Assembly: GCF_028475105.1 (NCBI RefSeq)
Contig: NZ_CP116936.1
Location: forward strand, 4,525,501 to 4,589,500
Length of the DNA: 64,000 nt
DNA from: Micromonospora sp. LH3U1
GTDB taxonomy: Bacteria > Actinomycetota > Actinomycetes > Mycobacteriales > Micromonosporaceae
Direction of reading: 5' to 3'
Shown here: positions 16,782-25,359 of the stretch, piece by piece
How positions within the stretch are numbered: position 1 is the stretch's first letter
Layout of the letters: every line of letters begins with the position of its first letter
Made by a program: the position numbers and the translations under genes
Notes under the pieces: generated by a model
What the model was told of the DNA's origin: nothing
What the model saw: only the letters and a program-made list of their open reading frames with translations
The model's database searches: none

Positions 16782-17819
16782 GTGAGTGAAACGGATCTTG
16801 GCGCCCGCAGCGACCGGGGCAGCGAGTACGCCCACCTGTCTCGCCTGATCCGTGGCGCAGGTCTCCTCGACCGACACCCTCGCCGCTACAGGACGCGGTC
16901 GACGGTGTTGCTGGGTTGTCTTGTGGTTATCGGCGTGGTGTTCGTCCGACTCGGATCGTCGTGGTGGCAGGCGGCTACCGCTGCCGGCGCCGCGGTGCTG
17001 ATGGCGCAGCTGGCGTTTCTCGGTCACGATGCCGGGCATCGACAAATCTTCCGCTCGCGTCGGGCGAACGATGTGGTCGGCCTGATCTGTGGAAACCTGC
17101 TGACCGGGATCAGCTACGGGTGGTGGGTCGACAAGCACAACCGCCACCACGCACAACCGAACACCGAGGGCCACGACCCCGACCTCGTGGTGGCTCCGCT
17201 GTCCTTCACCGCGGGCCAGGCTGCCACGCAGCGCGGCCTGCGGGCGCTGTTCGTACGGCACCAGGCGGGGCTGTTCTTTCCCCTGCTGATGGTGGAGGGT
17301 CTGCATCTGCACGCCGCCAGCGTCCGGGCGGTCGTCGGCCGTGGCGGGCTCAGGCACCGACCAGTGGAGGCCGGGCTGCTCGTCCTGCATTTCGCCGGCT
17401 ACCTCGGGGCCGTGTTCCTGGTCCTGAGCGCGCCGCAGGCGATCGTGTTCATCCTGGTCAATCAGGCTCTCTTCGGCCTCTACCTGGGCAGCTCTTTCGC
17501 CCCCAACCACAAGGGGATGCCCATCCTGACCGAGGCCGACAACCTCGACTACCTACGCCGGCAGGTCCTCACCTCCCGCAACGTGCGTGGCGGCCGGCTC
17601 CTCGACGCACTACTCGGCGGGCTCAACTATCAGATCGAACACCACCTCTTTCCCAGCATGCCGCGACCGAACCTGCGCCACGCCCAGCCGCTGATCCGCC
17701 AGTTCTGCACCGAAAACGACATCGCTTACCACGAAACCACCCTGATTCAGTCCTGGGCGCAGGGGCTGGCACACCTTCGGGCGATCGGGATCGCATCGAC
17801 TCGACCGGGCGACGACTGA
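16782..17819 (+). CDS. Membrane fatty acid desaturase
   Basis: A 345-aa acyl desaturase with all three histidine boxes: HDAGH (residues 82-86), HNRHH (119-123) and QIEHHLFP near residue 288. Hydrophobic segments lie between them. The QxxHH third box places it with front-end/linoleoyl-CoA-type desaturases, which use O2, reduced ferredoxin or cytochrome b5, and a di-iron centre. No cytochrome b5 domain is fused. The start at GTG 16782 has AAGGAG eight bases upstream; a GTG at 16773 would overlap that site. A role in membrane fluidity is inferred. The gene ends 40 bp before an AraC-type regulator. Confidence 0.88.
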   Translation: MSETDLGARSDRGSEYAHLSRLIRGAGLLDRHPRRYRTRSTVLLGCLVVIGVVFVRLGSSWWQAATAAGAAVLMAQLAFLGHDAGHRQIFRSRRANDVVGLICGNLLTGISYGWWVDKHNRHHAQPNTEGHDPDLVVAPLSFTAGQAATQRGLRALFVRHQAGLFFPLLMVEGLHLHAASVRAVVGRGGLRHRPVEAGLLVLHFAGYLGAVFLVLSAPQAIVFILVNQALFGLYLGSSFAPNHKGMPILTEADNLDYLRRQVLTSRNVRGGRLLDALLGGLNYQIEHHLFPSMPRPNLRHAQPLIRQFCTENDIAYHETTLIQSWAQGLAHLRAIGIASTRPGDD

Positions 17820-17859
17820 GACTGGCCGCGCTCCACTGGCTGTCCTCGGCGATCATCGG

Positions 17860-18597
17860 ATGAGCGTGTACGCCTATCCTCTTCCCGTGGCACTGTGGTT
17901 CGAGACGCGGGCGTCCGACTCGCCTTGGGTCGACACCGTGTGGACCTGTACGAGCGAGCATGTCGCAGAGATGACCTCCGTTGCGACGGTCAGCTGGGGT
18001 TTGGTGTTCTGGGAGTGCGGAGGCACGGCGTCCGCGGGCATTACCGGCCCTGAGACCAGGACCGGCATCGCACCGGTGCCGGAAGGCGCGACCTTCGTCG
18101 GCATCGAGTTCGCCGTGGGTACGTCGCTGCGGGCCGTGCCCACGCCGACCCTGGTCGACGGTGGCGCTGAGCTTCCAGACGCGACGCGCAGGAAATTCTG
18201 GCTGGACGGCGGCCGTTGGGAGACGCCCGGTCCCGATGACGCTGAGGCCCTGGTCGACCGCCTCGTCCGCTCCGGAGCCGTGGTTCGTGACCCGCTCGTC
18301 GGCGAGGTCCACCGAGGCCATCGCCCAGCGGTCTCGGGGCGCACCGTTGAGCGCCGATTCCGAGCGGCGACCGGGCTCACCCAAGGCGCTGTACGGCAGA
18401 TCGAACGCGTGCGCACGGCCGCTGCGCTACTGGCCGCCGACGTCCCGGTCACCGATGTCGTCTTTAAGCTTGAGTACTTCGACGAGCCGCACCTGGCCCG
18501 AGCGCTGCGCCGGTTCGTCGGGCGTACAGCGCGACAACTGCGCGCGGGCACCGGCGGTGCGATCGCCCTGGATCTGGATCAGCCGACGACGTCGTAG
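17860..18597 (+). CDS. AraC-family transcriptional regulator
   Basis: A 245-aa regulator with an N-terminal sensor domain of a type without a clear cupin motif (ALWFETRASDSPWVDTVW) and a C-terminal AraC double helix-turn-helix (about residues 150-235). Landmarks are SGRTVERRFRAATGL and VVFKLEYFDEPHLARALRRF. This N-terminal pattern (the exposed WTCTSEH segment) recurs in actinobacterial AraC proteins. Its 3' end overlaps the convergent reductase gene by 19 bp (18579-18597). The regulated gene is unknown; the desaturase upstream and the reductase downstream are candidates. No clear ribosome binding site is seen. Confidence 0.8.
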   Translation: MSVYAYPLPVALWFETRASDSPWVDTVWTCTSEHVAEMTSVATVSWGLVFWECGGTASAGITGPETRTGIAPVPEGATFVGIEFAVGTSLRAVPTPTLVDGGAELPDATRRKFWLDGGRWETPGPDDAEALVDRLVRSGAVVRDPLVGEVHRGHRPAVSGRTVERRFRAATGLTQGAVRQIERVRTAAALLAADVPVTDVVFKLEYFDEPHLARALRRFVGRTARQLRAGTGGAIALDLDQPTTS

Positions 18598-19157
18598 ATC
18601 ATCTTTACGATACCGTTCGGGTAGGGTGCGGACGCCCGGAGGCTGAGCACTTGCCTGTCCTTGTCCGCTCTGCTGAACAGGCTCTTTCCTGCTCCGAGCA
18701 GCACGGGGAAAACAAGAAGGTTGTACCGGTTGATCAGGCGCGCGTCCGACAGGCGGCGGGCGAGCTCCGCACTCCCATGGATGAAGATCGCTCCACCCTC
18801 GCTCTTCGTGAGCTCGACGACATCGTCGGTCGAGCGCAGGATCGTCGTCGGACCCCATCCCTCGACGAGGGCGTCGTCGGGCAGCGTGGTGGAGACCACG
18901 TACTTGGGCAACTGCTTGTAGGCGGCGTGGTCGTCCGAGTCACGCCAGACCGGCGCGAACGCCTCGTAGCTGCGGCGGCCGAACATCAGCGCCGTCGTAT
19001 CCTCAAGCTCCTCGCCCTTGAGCGAGAACGCCTCGGGCACGAACTCAATGTCCTTGACCACCCAGCCACCGCTGCGGTGCTCCTCACCCGGCCCACCGCC
19101 TGGGGAGTCCACAACGCCGTCGAGCGATATGAACCCGGTGTAGACCAGATCACGCAT
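18579..19157 (-). CDS. Dihydrofolate-reductase-family protein (RibD C-terminal-like)
   Basis: A 192-aa cytosolic reductase-fold protein. It starts MRDLVYTGFISLDGVVDSPG, has the GRRSYEAFAP segment, VVSTTLP, an IFIHGSAELARRL loop for nucleotide binding and a C-terminal NLLVFPVLLGAGKSLF. These are the marks of the RibD_C/DHFR-like family (YyaP/YwjB-like), which bind NAD(P)H; most have no assigned substrate. AGGAG lies upstream of the ATG. The gene is convergent with the AraC regulator. It is the intact counterpart of the broken member at 13.9-14.1 kb. Confidence 0.85.
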   Translation of the reverse strand: MRDLVYTGFISLDGVVDSPGGGPGEEHRSGGWVVKDIEFVPEAFSLKGEELEDTTALMFGRRSYEAFAPVWRDSDDHAAYKQLPKYVVSTTLPDDALVEGWGPTTILRSTDDVVELTKSEGGAIFIHGSAELARRLSDARLINRYNLLVFPVLLGAGKSLFSRADKDRQVLSLRASAPYPNGIVKMIYDVVG

Positions 19158-19460
19158 GCCTCGTTCTCCTCATGGTCGGGCGACGAGAGTCGCCAGGTGG
19201 ACCCGACGGCCGCAGCACCATGCCGACGCACAGTGGAGCGACCACGCCCATGCTAGGAAGCAGCTACCGCACCCGTCTTGTACGGAAGCGACAGCACGAG
19301 AAGGCAGTGGCGCTGCCAGGGAGCGAGCCGCGGCCGACGTAGGAAACTGCCAGCATCACCTGCCCGGCCAGGCTCCGGCTGAGGCGCCCATGCTGACGCC
19401 CTCGCCTCCGCTACCCACGCTGGTCGTGCGACTCTCGCCGGGGTCCGAGGATCGCGACAA
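19158..19460. other. Intergenic stretch with no gene seen
   Basis: 303 bases between the divergent end of the reductase gene (start 19157) and the convergent-side end of the amidase gene (stop 19461). Both flanking genes are on the minus strand. No open frame with a ribosome binding site, no family similarity and no strong hairpin was found. It probably holds the promoter of the reductase gene near its right-hand start. Confidence 0.4.
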
Positions 19461-20525
19461 CTAGACTCGGGTGACCCGGACGGCGTCGGCGACGACGTAG
19501 CCGGCGGCGCTGGTCCACCGACTCACCGCGACCAGGTTGCGGTCACCGGCAGCGAGCGCAAAGGTGCCGAGCGAACGCCAGACGCCACCGTTGGAGCGCT
19601 GGTCCATGTTGAGCGTCTGGTTGCCCGAGGCGGTGACGATGACGTGCGGGGTTGAGCTGTTGTAACCCGGATCGGCCGGGTGCCGTACCTCGATCCGGTA
19701 GTTCCCGGCCGCCGGGATGTCGACCTTGAACCAGGCGGCGTCGCTGGCGGGGGTGGGGCTGGCGAAGCGGTAGTCAGCGCCGTAGCGCTGGCTGGAGTAG
19801 GCCGAGCTCCCCCAGTTGGTGCTCGCCGTGAACCGCCCTGCGGTGGCGTTGTCCACGATGACGCTGAAGGTGGGCGGGGTGGTGCTGCCCAGCCCCAGAT
19901 AGTTGGCGATGCCCTGAGCGTGGGCACGGGCGGTGGCGGTGATGAAGTCGGCCCGTTTGAGCAGGTTCGCGTCGGCCACGGTGTCGATGAAGAGGTTCTC
20001 GGTGAGCACCGCGGGCATGGTCGACTCGCGCAGCACGTGGAAGTTTGCGGTCTTCAGCCCCCGGTCGGTGACCGAACCGACCGACCGCATGCCAGCCAAC
20101 ACCGTCGGGTGCAACGCGTTGTGCAGCCTGGTGGTGGCAGCGTCCGCCGTCGGGTACCGGTAGCTCTCGAAGCCGGTGCCGCCCCCGGAGTTGATGTGCA
20201 CACTCACGAAGAGGTCGGCACCCCAGGCGTTGGCGTCGTCGGTGCGGTAGGCCAGGCTGCGCGTGATGTCGGTCGTCCGGGACATGCGGACGTCGACGTT
20301 CCAGTTGGCCAGCAGGATGCTGCGCAGTTGCAGGGAGATGTCGAGCGTCAGGGCCTTCTCCTGCAGCCCGTTGCCGACCGCCCCAGAGTCGGTGCCGCCG
20401 TGACCGGGGTCGATGTAGACCTTGGGCAACGCGGCCTGCGCGGGGCCCCCGAAAATGGGGGCGGCCGCGGCACCAGCGAGGGCCGCCAGGAGGGTACGCC
20501 GCCGCAGCGCCAAGTCATCGAACAT
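19461..20525 (-). CDS. Exported N-acetylmuramoyl-L-alanine amidase (Amidase_3) with C-terminal binding domain
   Basis: A 354-aa exported peptidoglycan amidase. A Tat-like signal (LRRRTLLAALAGAAAAP) comes first. An Amidase_3 domain (about residues 35-215) follows, with zinc ligands visible in DPGHGG, the following Glu in LQEKALTLDI, and His in SVHINS, and catalytic Glu in VLTENLF. A C-terminal beta-sandwich of about 130 residues (starting FSVIVDNATAGRFTAS) resembles the golvesin-C/xanthan-lyase-like domain found in actinobacterial exported enzymes. It cleaves the bond between muramic acid and L-Ala of the cell wall. The ATG at 20525 has AGAGG 5 bases upstream; a GTG at 20531 is the alternative. 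Confidence 0.87.
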   Translation of the reverse strand: MFDDLALRRRTLLAALAGAAAAPIFGGPAQAALPKVYIDPGHGGTDSGAVGNGLQEKALTLDISLQLRSILLANWNVDVRMSRTTDITRSLAYRTDDANAWGADLFVSVHINSGGGTGFESYRYPTADAATTRLHNALHPTVLAGMRSVGSVTDRGLKTANFHVLRESTMPAVLTENLFIDTVADANLLKRADFITATARAHAQGIANYLGLGSTTPPTFSVIVDNATAGRFTASTNWGSSAYSSQRYGADYRFASPTPASDAAWFKVDIPAAGNYRIEVRHPADPGYNSSTPHVIVTASGNQTLNMDQRSNGGVWRSLGTFALAAGDRNLVAVSRWTSAAGYVVADAVRVTRV

Positions 20526-20666
20526 GTGCACCTCTCAAGGGGAACCGAAGAGATCAACGTTGCTCGGAATATAACGGACCTTCGATGGATTTGAAAGATG
20601 TCTACGCCTCAAGGTCTGGTCCTCGGAGGTTTTCGCCGCCGCGTCACGCGGTGCGCCAACCGTGGG

Positions 20667-21125
20667 TCAGCGACCGCACCAGGCGCGGGCCGCCGCGGTA
20701 CGGACCAGTAGTCCGCCGGTCAGCAGGGCAAGCAGCGCCAGCAGACCGCACCCCATCGCCGCGGCGATGGCCGGATCGATCTCACCTGAACGCAGCGCAT
20801 CGGGAAGTGGCCCGACGCGCAGTAAATTGCCGATCCCGAGCAGGAGCGCGGCGGCGATCGGCGCGGCGAACCAGTGCATCACCCGCCAGGCGGTCGGCCC
20901 GCCGTACCAGAGCCCCCGGAGCACGGCCGCGACCGCAACCGTGCAGCCGGCCAGGGTGAGCCAGTTTCCCGCGCCGCCGACTTCAGCGAGCAGCGCGACG
21001 TCCACGGCGAGCATGTACGCCCACCAGAACGCCAGCAATGACATGCTCACGACGATGCTGCGCGGTCGCCGCGGTGGCCTCCGCACCGTCGGCAATGGCT
21101 CGGGGTGCAATGGCTCGGAGGTCAT
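20667..21125 (-). CDS. Small polytopic membrane protein, unknown
   Basis: A 152-aa protein with about four transmembrane segments: SMSLLAFWWAYMLAVDVALL, WLTLAGCTVAVAAVLRGLW, WFAAPIAAALLLGIGNLL and AAMGCGLLALLALLTGGLLV. The N-terminus is Pro/Arg-rich and cytosolic. No family is recognised. It is divergent from the DUF5317-like gene at 21224, with 98 bp between starts. It could be a subunit or a stand-alone membrane protein; nothing in the sequence decides. Confidence 0.6.
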   Translation of the reverse strand: MTSEPLHPEPLPTVRRPPRRPRSIVVSMSLLAFWWAYMLAVDVALLAEVGGAGNWLTLAGCTVAVAAVLRGLWYGGPTAWRVMHWFAAPIAAALLLGIGNLLRVGPLPDALRSGEIDPAIAAAMGCGLLALLALLTGGLLVRTAAARAWCGR

Positions 21126-21223
21126 CGTCGGATCTTATGGTCACGTTCCCGTTCGCTCGCACGCACACTGATCAACATCGCCGGCATGTTAGGTTTCTGC
21201 GCCCAGTGCTAGCGGGAGTGTTG

Positions 21224-21841
21224 ATGCCGGGTCCACTGATGCAGGCGTTCATGGTCCTTCCCCTGGTGATAGCCGTCGTCGTGGTCGGCCTTCGTACCGG
21301 GGGCATACGGGCCCTTCTAGCTCTGCGGCTACGCCACCGCTGGCTCGTCGGGGCTTCGGTGGCCGTGCAGTTTCTCCGCCAATCCAACCCCGGCTGGGCG
21401 AATGCTGTCCTGAGCGCGGCCGGCGGAACCGTGCCGGTCACGCTGATCTGGTTACTCGTGACCGCGTTCGCGGCGACGAACTTCTTGATGCTGCCGTCCC
21501 GGGCGCGTGCGGCCATGGCCATCTTCATCGTCGGCATGACGATGAACACGCTGGCGATCGCGGCCAACGGGGGAATGCCTTTCTCGCTCGGCGCCGCCAA
21601 GTGGGCGGGCATGACAGACGCCGAGATCGAGAAGTACGTACCGGGTCACCCTCCACTGACGACGGACAGCCGTCTCGCGCCGTTGGCTGATGTGTTGCCG
21701 GTGCCCGGAGTGCACGCCGTGGCGAGCATCGGGGACCTGCTCATCATCGGTGGGTTGACGTGGTTGCTGATCGCGATCATGCTGCAGGGCATCCAGGACC
21801 CGGCGGTGCCCGCGTCCGTGCGTCGTGACCGATCGTCCTGA
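21224..21841 (+). CDS. DUF5317-family membrane protein
   Basis: A 205-aa protein with about five transmembrane segments. It carries the DUF5317-like landmark AIAANGGMPFSLGAAKWAG and a later PVPGVHAVASIGDLLIIGG, typical of this actinobacterial family of unknown function. GGGAG lies eight bases before the ATG at 21224. The frame is open back to 21038, but that part overlaps the neighbouring gene and looks non-coding. A 32-codon ORF with a strong ribosome binding site follows by 38 bp, as often seen near this family (recollection, not checked). Confidence 0.72.
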   Translation: MPGPLMQAFMVLPLVIAVVVVGLRTGGIRALLALRLRHRWLVGASVAVQFLRQSNPGWANAVLSAAGGTVPVTLIWLLVTAFAATNFLMLPSRARAAMAIFIVGMTMNTLAIAANGGMPFSLGAAKWAGMTDAEIEKYVPGHPPLTTDSRLAPLADVLPVPGVHAVASIGDLLIIGGLTWLLIAIMLQGIQDPAVPASVRRDRSS

Positions 21842-21879
21842 GTCCTGTCTGGAATGTCCTAGGTACCGAGGAGAATCTC

Positions 21880-21978
21880 ATGTCACGCGTACGCATGGTC
21901 TGGACCGCTGTTGTGTCGATGGCTACGGCGGCCGGCGCCGTATACGTGGCGGTCGCGCCATACACCCAGGGCCTTTGA
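21880..21978 (+). CDS. Small 32-aa membrane peptide downstream of the DUF5317 gene
   Basis: ATG at 21880 preceded by GAGGAG with 6-nt spacing opens a 32-codon frame. The product begins MSRVRMVWTAVVSMATAAGA, with one short hydrophobic segment and a VYVAVAPYTQGL tail. The good ribosome binding site and position 38 bp after the DUF5317-like gene suggest co-expression. No family is recognised. Confidence 0.5.
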   Translation: MSRVRMVWTAVVSMATAAGAVYVAVAPYTQGL

Positions 21979-22066
21979 GCTGACCTCGCGCGACCAGTTC
22001 GTCGATGCGACGCGGCCGTAGCGGCCGATCGTTCTAGCGTGGTTGCCCGCATCGGTGTGGCCGGGG

Positions 22067-22630
22067 TCAGCGTGGGGTGATAAGTGTGGCGTAGTCGGCG
22101 CGGGTGAGCGGTTGTTCGGAGAGCGAGCCGTCCGCGCGGGGCACGCCGAGGGGTTTGCCGTCGCGCAGGAACACCACAGTGGTGATGTCGTCGCGGCTGG
22201 TGAGGGTGCAGACGATCTGCCCGAAGGCGAGGATCTCGTCGCTGCGGCCGGCATCGTCTACGGGTGCGTCGACCGCGACGCGGGCCTGGGTGCCGGTCAC
22301 CGTCGCACCGGCGGCGTCAACCGCTCCGGGCAACGCGCTGGTCAGGTCCCCGTCGCGTTCGGCCGAACTTGGCCCGGCGAGCAGATGCCGCAGTTGGTCC
22401 TCGACCGTTGGTGGGCGGTTGACGCGCCGGACCACGGAGATGATGCGGTTGTCGCGGACGAGGCAAACTGTCTCGACGGCAGGCCCGGCCGGTGCCCTGG
22501 TGTCGGCGGGAGCTGAGCTTTGGAACGGACCCCGCGGGGGTTGCACCGTTCGCGGGGCGGCGTCGGTGGGGACGCCGCACCCGGTCAGCAGCGCGGTGAG
22601 CGCCACGGCCAAAAGGTGACGGTGGTTCAT
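22067..22630 (-). CDS. GerMN-domain lipoprotein
   Basis: A 187-aa lipoprotein with a lipobox LLTGCGVP (Cys at about residue 18) and a GerMN domain (about 55-175) marked by PPTVEDQLRHLLAGPSS and the later DGKPLGVP. GerMN domains occur in spore and envelope proteins and in LpqB, partner of the MtrAB two-component system. The gene overlaps the histidine kinase upstream by ATGA (22627-22630) and is the third gene of a regulator-kinase-lipoprotein operon. This suggests an MtrAB-LpqB-like or CseABC-like envelope-stress circuit in which the lipoprotein tunes the kinase. That role is inferred from the layout. Confidence 0.8.
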   Translation of the reverse strand: MNHRHLLAVALTALLTGCGVPTDAAPRTVQPPRGPFQSSAPADTRAPAGPAVETVCLVRDNRIISVVRRVNRPPTVEDQLRHLLAGPSSAERDGDLTSALPGAVDAAGATVTGTQARVAVDAPVDDAGRSDEILAFGQIVCTLTSRDDITTVVFLRDGKPLGVPRADGSLSEQPLTRADYATLITPR

Positions 22631-23982
22631 GGCAGGCTTTCCGGAAGGGTGATGCGGAAGCAGGCGCCCCCACCGGGCCGGTCGGTGACGGTGGCGTGTC
22701 CGGCGTGCGCGGCGGCGTGCTGGGCGACCAGCGCGAGCCCGAGGCCCGTGCCGTCCCCGGTGCCACGGGTGTGCGCAGCCCGCCCCCGGACGAACCGGTC
22801 GAAGATTGCCTCGCGGTCCTCGATGGGCACGCCCGGGCCGTCGTCCTCAACCTCGATGACGCCGACGCTGCCGTCGCGGCCCAACCGGACGCCTGCGGGA
22901 CCGCCACCGTAGGTCACCGCGTTGTCGAGCAGGTTCGCCAGGACCTGCGCGACACGCCGACGGTCGACCCGCCACGTCGCGGGTACCTCGGGTGCGAGGT
23001 GGACGAACGTCGCGGGCAGGTCGAGGGCCTGGCAGGCATCCTGGGCCAGCGCCACCACGTCCACGGGGGCCCGGTGGGCGGGCTGGTCGCTGCGGGCCAG
23101 ATCGATCAGGTCATTGACGAGCCGTTGGAACCGGTCGATCTCCTCGGCGACGAGCCCGGCGGCGACGGCCGTACGTTCATCCTGGTGTTCTCGGCGACGG
23201 GCCAGGACGCTGGCCGCCGCGGCGAGGGTCTGCAACGGTGAGCGCAGTTCGTGGCTGACGTCGGCGGCGAAGCGCCGGTCCCGCTCGACGCGATGGGCGA
23301 GCCGGTCGACCATCTGGTTGAACGAGCCGGACAGCCGGGTCAGGTCGGGGTCGGTCGCCGGGTCGAGGCGAGCCGTGAAGTCACCGGCGGCGATCTTCTC
23401 GGCGGCGTCGGCGACCGCCGTCAACGGCCGCAGCCCATGCCGGGTGGCGTACCAGCCGAGGGCCGCGCCAGACCCGGCGACCATGATCGCGACGGTGGTC
23501 AGCGCGAGCGCCAGAACCTGGAAGGTCTGCTCCAGCTCGCGTAGGGAGTTGACCTCGAAGTACGTCGCCGTCGCGGACAGGGGCACCCCGACCACCAGGA
23601 CGGGTTGGCCGTGCACGCGTACGCGCTGCACCGCCGGATCCCCGGCGGCGACGAGCCGTCGCAGGTCGGCGGGGATGGCGATGGTGGTGCCCGGGTCGGC
23701 GGTGCGGGCGTACCATTCGCCGTTCAGCTGCAGCACGGGCCGCCGGCTGCCGCCCGTGTCCAGTGACCGAAGCACCTCCACGACGTCGGGGGTTTCGGTG
23801 TCCAGCCCGGCACGGACGACGTTGGCGTCGTAGTAGGCGGCGCGCAGGGCCGTGCGTTCCCGCTCTTCGATGAGGGATTGGCGGGTCAGCTCGTAGGAGA
23901 CCAGGGCCATCGACGCGGAGAGCAGAAGCGCGCCGACGGCGAACGCGGCGGTGACCCGGGTACGCAGTCCGAGACGTCTCAT
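22627..23982 (-). CDS. Membrane sensor histidine kinase (HAMP, HisKA, HATPase_c)
   Basis: A 451-aa kinase. Transmembrane segment 1 (about residues 10-30), an extracytoplasmic sensor of about 120 residues and transmembrane segment 2 (about 155-175) come first. A HAMP domain (ATRHGLRPLTAVADAAEKIA) follows, then HisKA with phospho-His in FAADVSHELRSPL, and an HATPase_c with N box LLDNAVTYGG and G box GDGTGLGLAL. The start overlaps the response regulator stop (ATGA at 23979-23982) and the stop overlaps the lipoprotein start. The trio is therefore a tightly coupled operon. The signal is unknown; a cell-envelope signal is the natural guess. Confidence 0.9.
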   Translation of the reverse strand: MRRLGLRTRVTAAFAVGALLLSASMALVSYELTRQSLIEERERTALRAAYYDANVVRAGLDTETPDVVEVLRSLDTGGSRRPVLQLNGEWYARTADPGTTIAIPADLRRLVAAGDPAVQRVRVHGQPVLVVGVPLSATATYFEVNSLRELEQTFQVLALALTTVAIMVAGSGAALGWYATRHGLRPLTAVADAAEKIAAGDFTARLDPATDPDLTRLSGSFNQMVDRLAHRVERDRRFAADVSHELRSPLQTLAAAASVLARRREHQDERTAVAAGLVAEEIDRFQRLVNDLIDLARSDQPAHRAPVDVVALAQDACQALDLPATFVHLAPEVPATWRVDRRRVAQVLANLLDNAVTYGGGPAGVRLGRDGSVGVIEVEDDGPGVPIEDREAIFDRFVRGRAAHTRGTGDGTGLGLALVAQHAAAHAGHATVTDRPGGGACFRITLPESLP

Positions 23983-24668
23983 CGCTGAAGCTTGTAGCCC
24001 AGACCCCGCAGGGTCACCAGGTGCCGGGGGGCCGCAGGGTCCGACTCAATCTTCTGCCGCAGCCGGCCGATATGCACGTCGACCAGCCGCTCGTCGCCGC
24101 TGTCGTACCCCCACACCCGGCTGAGCAGTTGCTGGCGGGACAGCACCCGTCCGGCATGTTCGGCAAGCTCGCACAAGAGCCGGAATTCGGTGCGCGTGAC
24201 CGACACGGGCTGGCCCGCACTGCGCACCTCTCCTGCGTCGGGGCTGATCTCCAGTTCGCCGAAGGCGAGCACGGGCACGGGCTCCGGCGCCTGCCCCGCG
24301 ACGTGGGCACGGGCACGGCGGCGCAGGGCGCGCAGCCGAGCGGTCAGCTCCTTTATCGCCACCGGCTTGACGACGTAGTCGTCGGCGCCGGCTTCGAGGG
24401 CGGCCACGATGTCGTGGGTGTCGTCGCGGGCGCTGACCACCACGATCGGCACGTCGTCGTCGCGGCGCAACTGCCGGATGCACTCGAAGCCGTTGAGGCC
24501 GGGCAGCATCAGGTCGACCAGCACGTAGTCGGCCGGGTCGCGGCGCTGGGCGCGCAGACCCTCCTCGGCCGTTGCCGCCCCGTGAGCTTGGTAGCCCTCT
24601 TCCTCCAGTGCGAGCAGCAACGCCAAGCGGATGCGGTCGTCGTCCTCGATCACCAGTACGGCCGTCAT
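23979..24668 (-). CDS. OmpR-family response regulator
   Basis: A 229-aa regulator with a receiver domain (about residues 1-115; acidic pocket EDDD, phospho-Asp in VLVDLMLPG, Lys in VVKPV) and a winged-helix DNA-binding domain with VTRTEFRLLCELAEHAG and LVDVHIGRLRQKIE. The start chosen is the ATG at 24668 (MTAVLVIEDDD); longer frames to 24767 add an unsupported tail. It leads the kinase-lipoprotein operon. Direct repeats TTGTCA and CTGTCA at 24728-24744, spaced by 11 bp in the region upstream of the gene, are a likely autoregulatory site for an OmpR-type dimer. Confidence 0.9.
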   Translation of the reverse strand: MTAVLVIEDDDRIRLALLLALEEEGYQAHGAATAEEGLRAQRRDPADYVLVDLMLPGLNGFECIRQLRRDDDVPIVVVSARDDTHDIVAALEAGADDYVVKPVAIKELTARLRALRRRARAHVAGQAPEPVPVLAFGELEISPDAGEVRSAGQPVSVTRTEFRLLCELAEHAGRVLSRQQLLSRVWGYDSGDERLVDVHIGRLRQKIESDPAAPRHLVTLRGLGYKLQR

Positions 24669-24727
24669 ACCCGGCATCATCCCCAGGCACCGGCCACGCG
24701 GCCAACTCGGTCGGCCGGCTGGCGCAT

Positions 24728-24744
24728 TTGTCACGCAACTGTCA
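24728..24744. promoter_or_regulatory. Direct-repeat operator candidate for the OmpR-type regulator
   Basis: TTGTCA (24728-24733) and CTGTCA (24739-24744) are tandem half-sites with an 11-bp period, the spacing typical of OmpR/PhoB winged-helix dimers. They lie in the divergent gap upstream of the response regulator (start 24668) and the STAS gene (start 24822). Confidence 0.45.
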
Positions 24745-24821
24745 TAGATCCGCGCGGCGACCGCCAAGCGAGCACGGCACGGTCGGAGGCGACCGGGTCC
24801 ATGAGAGGGAGGGGCACGCCT

Positions 24822-25226
24822 GTGACAGGGCCACTGACACCGACGCCGTGCACACTACCGCTGGTCGAGGTCTGCGTCACCGAACTCGACCTGGCCTGCC
24901 TGCCGGCGGCCGGAGCGGTGTTCGACCGGCTGCTGACCCTGCATCCCGGGCAGGTCGTGGTCGACCTGTCCAGGTGCCGGCACATCGATGCCGCCGCGAT
25001 CGGCCTGCTGCTCGACGTTCACCGGCGATTGGCTGGGTCCAACGGGGTCCTCACCATCCGCAATCCCAACCCTCGCATCGTGCGCATCCTGCACACCGCC
25101 CGTCTCGACCGGGTCCTGCAGATCGTCACCAGTCCCCCGCCGTCGTCCGACACCCCGACGGCGGAAGACGAACCCAGCTCAGCGCAACCGGCGCTGGTCG
25201 TTCGGGGCCGAGCGTCGGTGAAATGA
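24822..25226 (+). CDS. STAS-domain anti-sigma factor antagonist-like protein
   Basis: A 134-aa protein of STAS fold: VVVDLSRCRHIDAAAIGLLLDVH matches the antagonist core (shown here by its landmarks DLSRCRHID and AAIGLLL). Ser/Thr at the usual phosphorylation position (Asp-Ser in SpoIIAA) is replaced here by IDAAAIG, so regulation by phosphorylation is doubtful. The GTG at 24822 has GGGAGGGG 7 bases upstream; an ATG at 24801 is the alternative. It is divergent from the response regulator. A second STAS protein lies 134 bp downstream on the same strand. Confidence 0.75.
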   Translation: MTGPLTPTPCTLPLVEVCVTELDLACLPAAGAVFDRLLTLHPGQVVVDLSRCRHIDAAAIGLLLDVHRRLAGSNGVLTIRNPNPRIVRILHTARLDRVLQIVTSPPPSSDTPTAEDEPSSAQPALVVRGRASVK

Positions 25227-25359
25227 CCTCACTGACGAGCCCTGCCAGTCAGGTCGGGGTCGTCGGCGTGAGCCCGGAAGCCGGACCATCACTTTAGGCC
25301 CGCCCCGAATGCCGTGTCCGCCGCGCCGGCGGGACAGGGACGTAGGAAGGACCAGCAGA

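Noticed and set aside
24021..24821. Upstream extension of the first STAS frame
   Set aside because: Antisense to the response regulator; GTG at 24822 has a good ribosome binding site.
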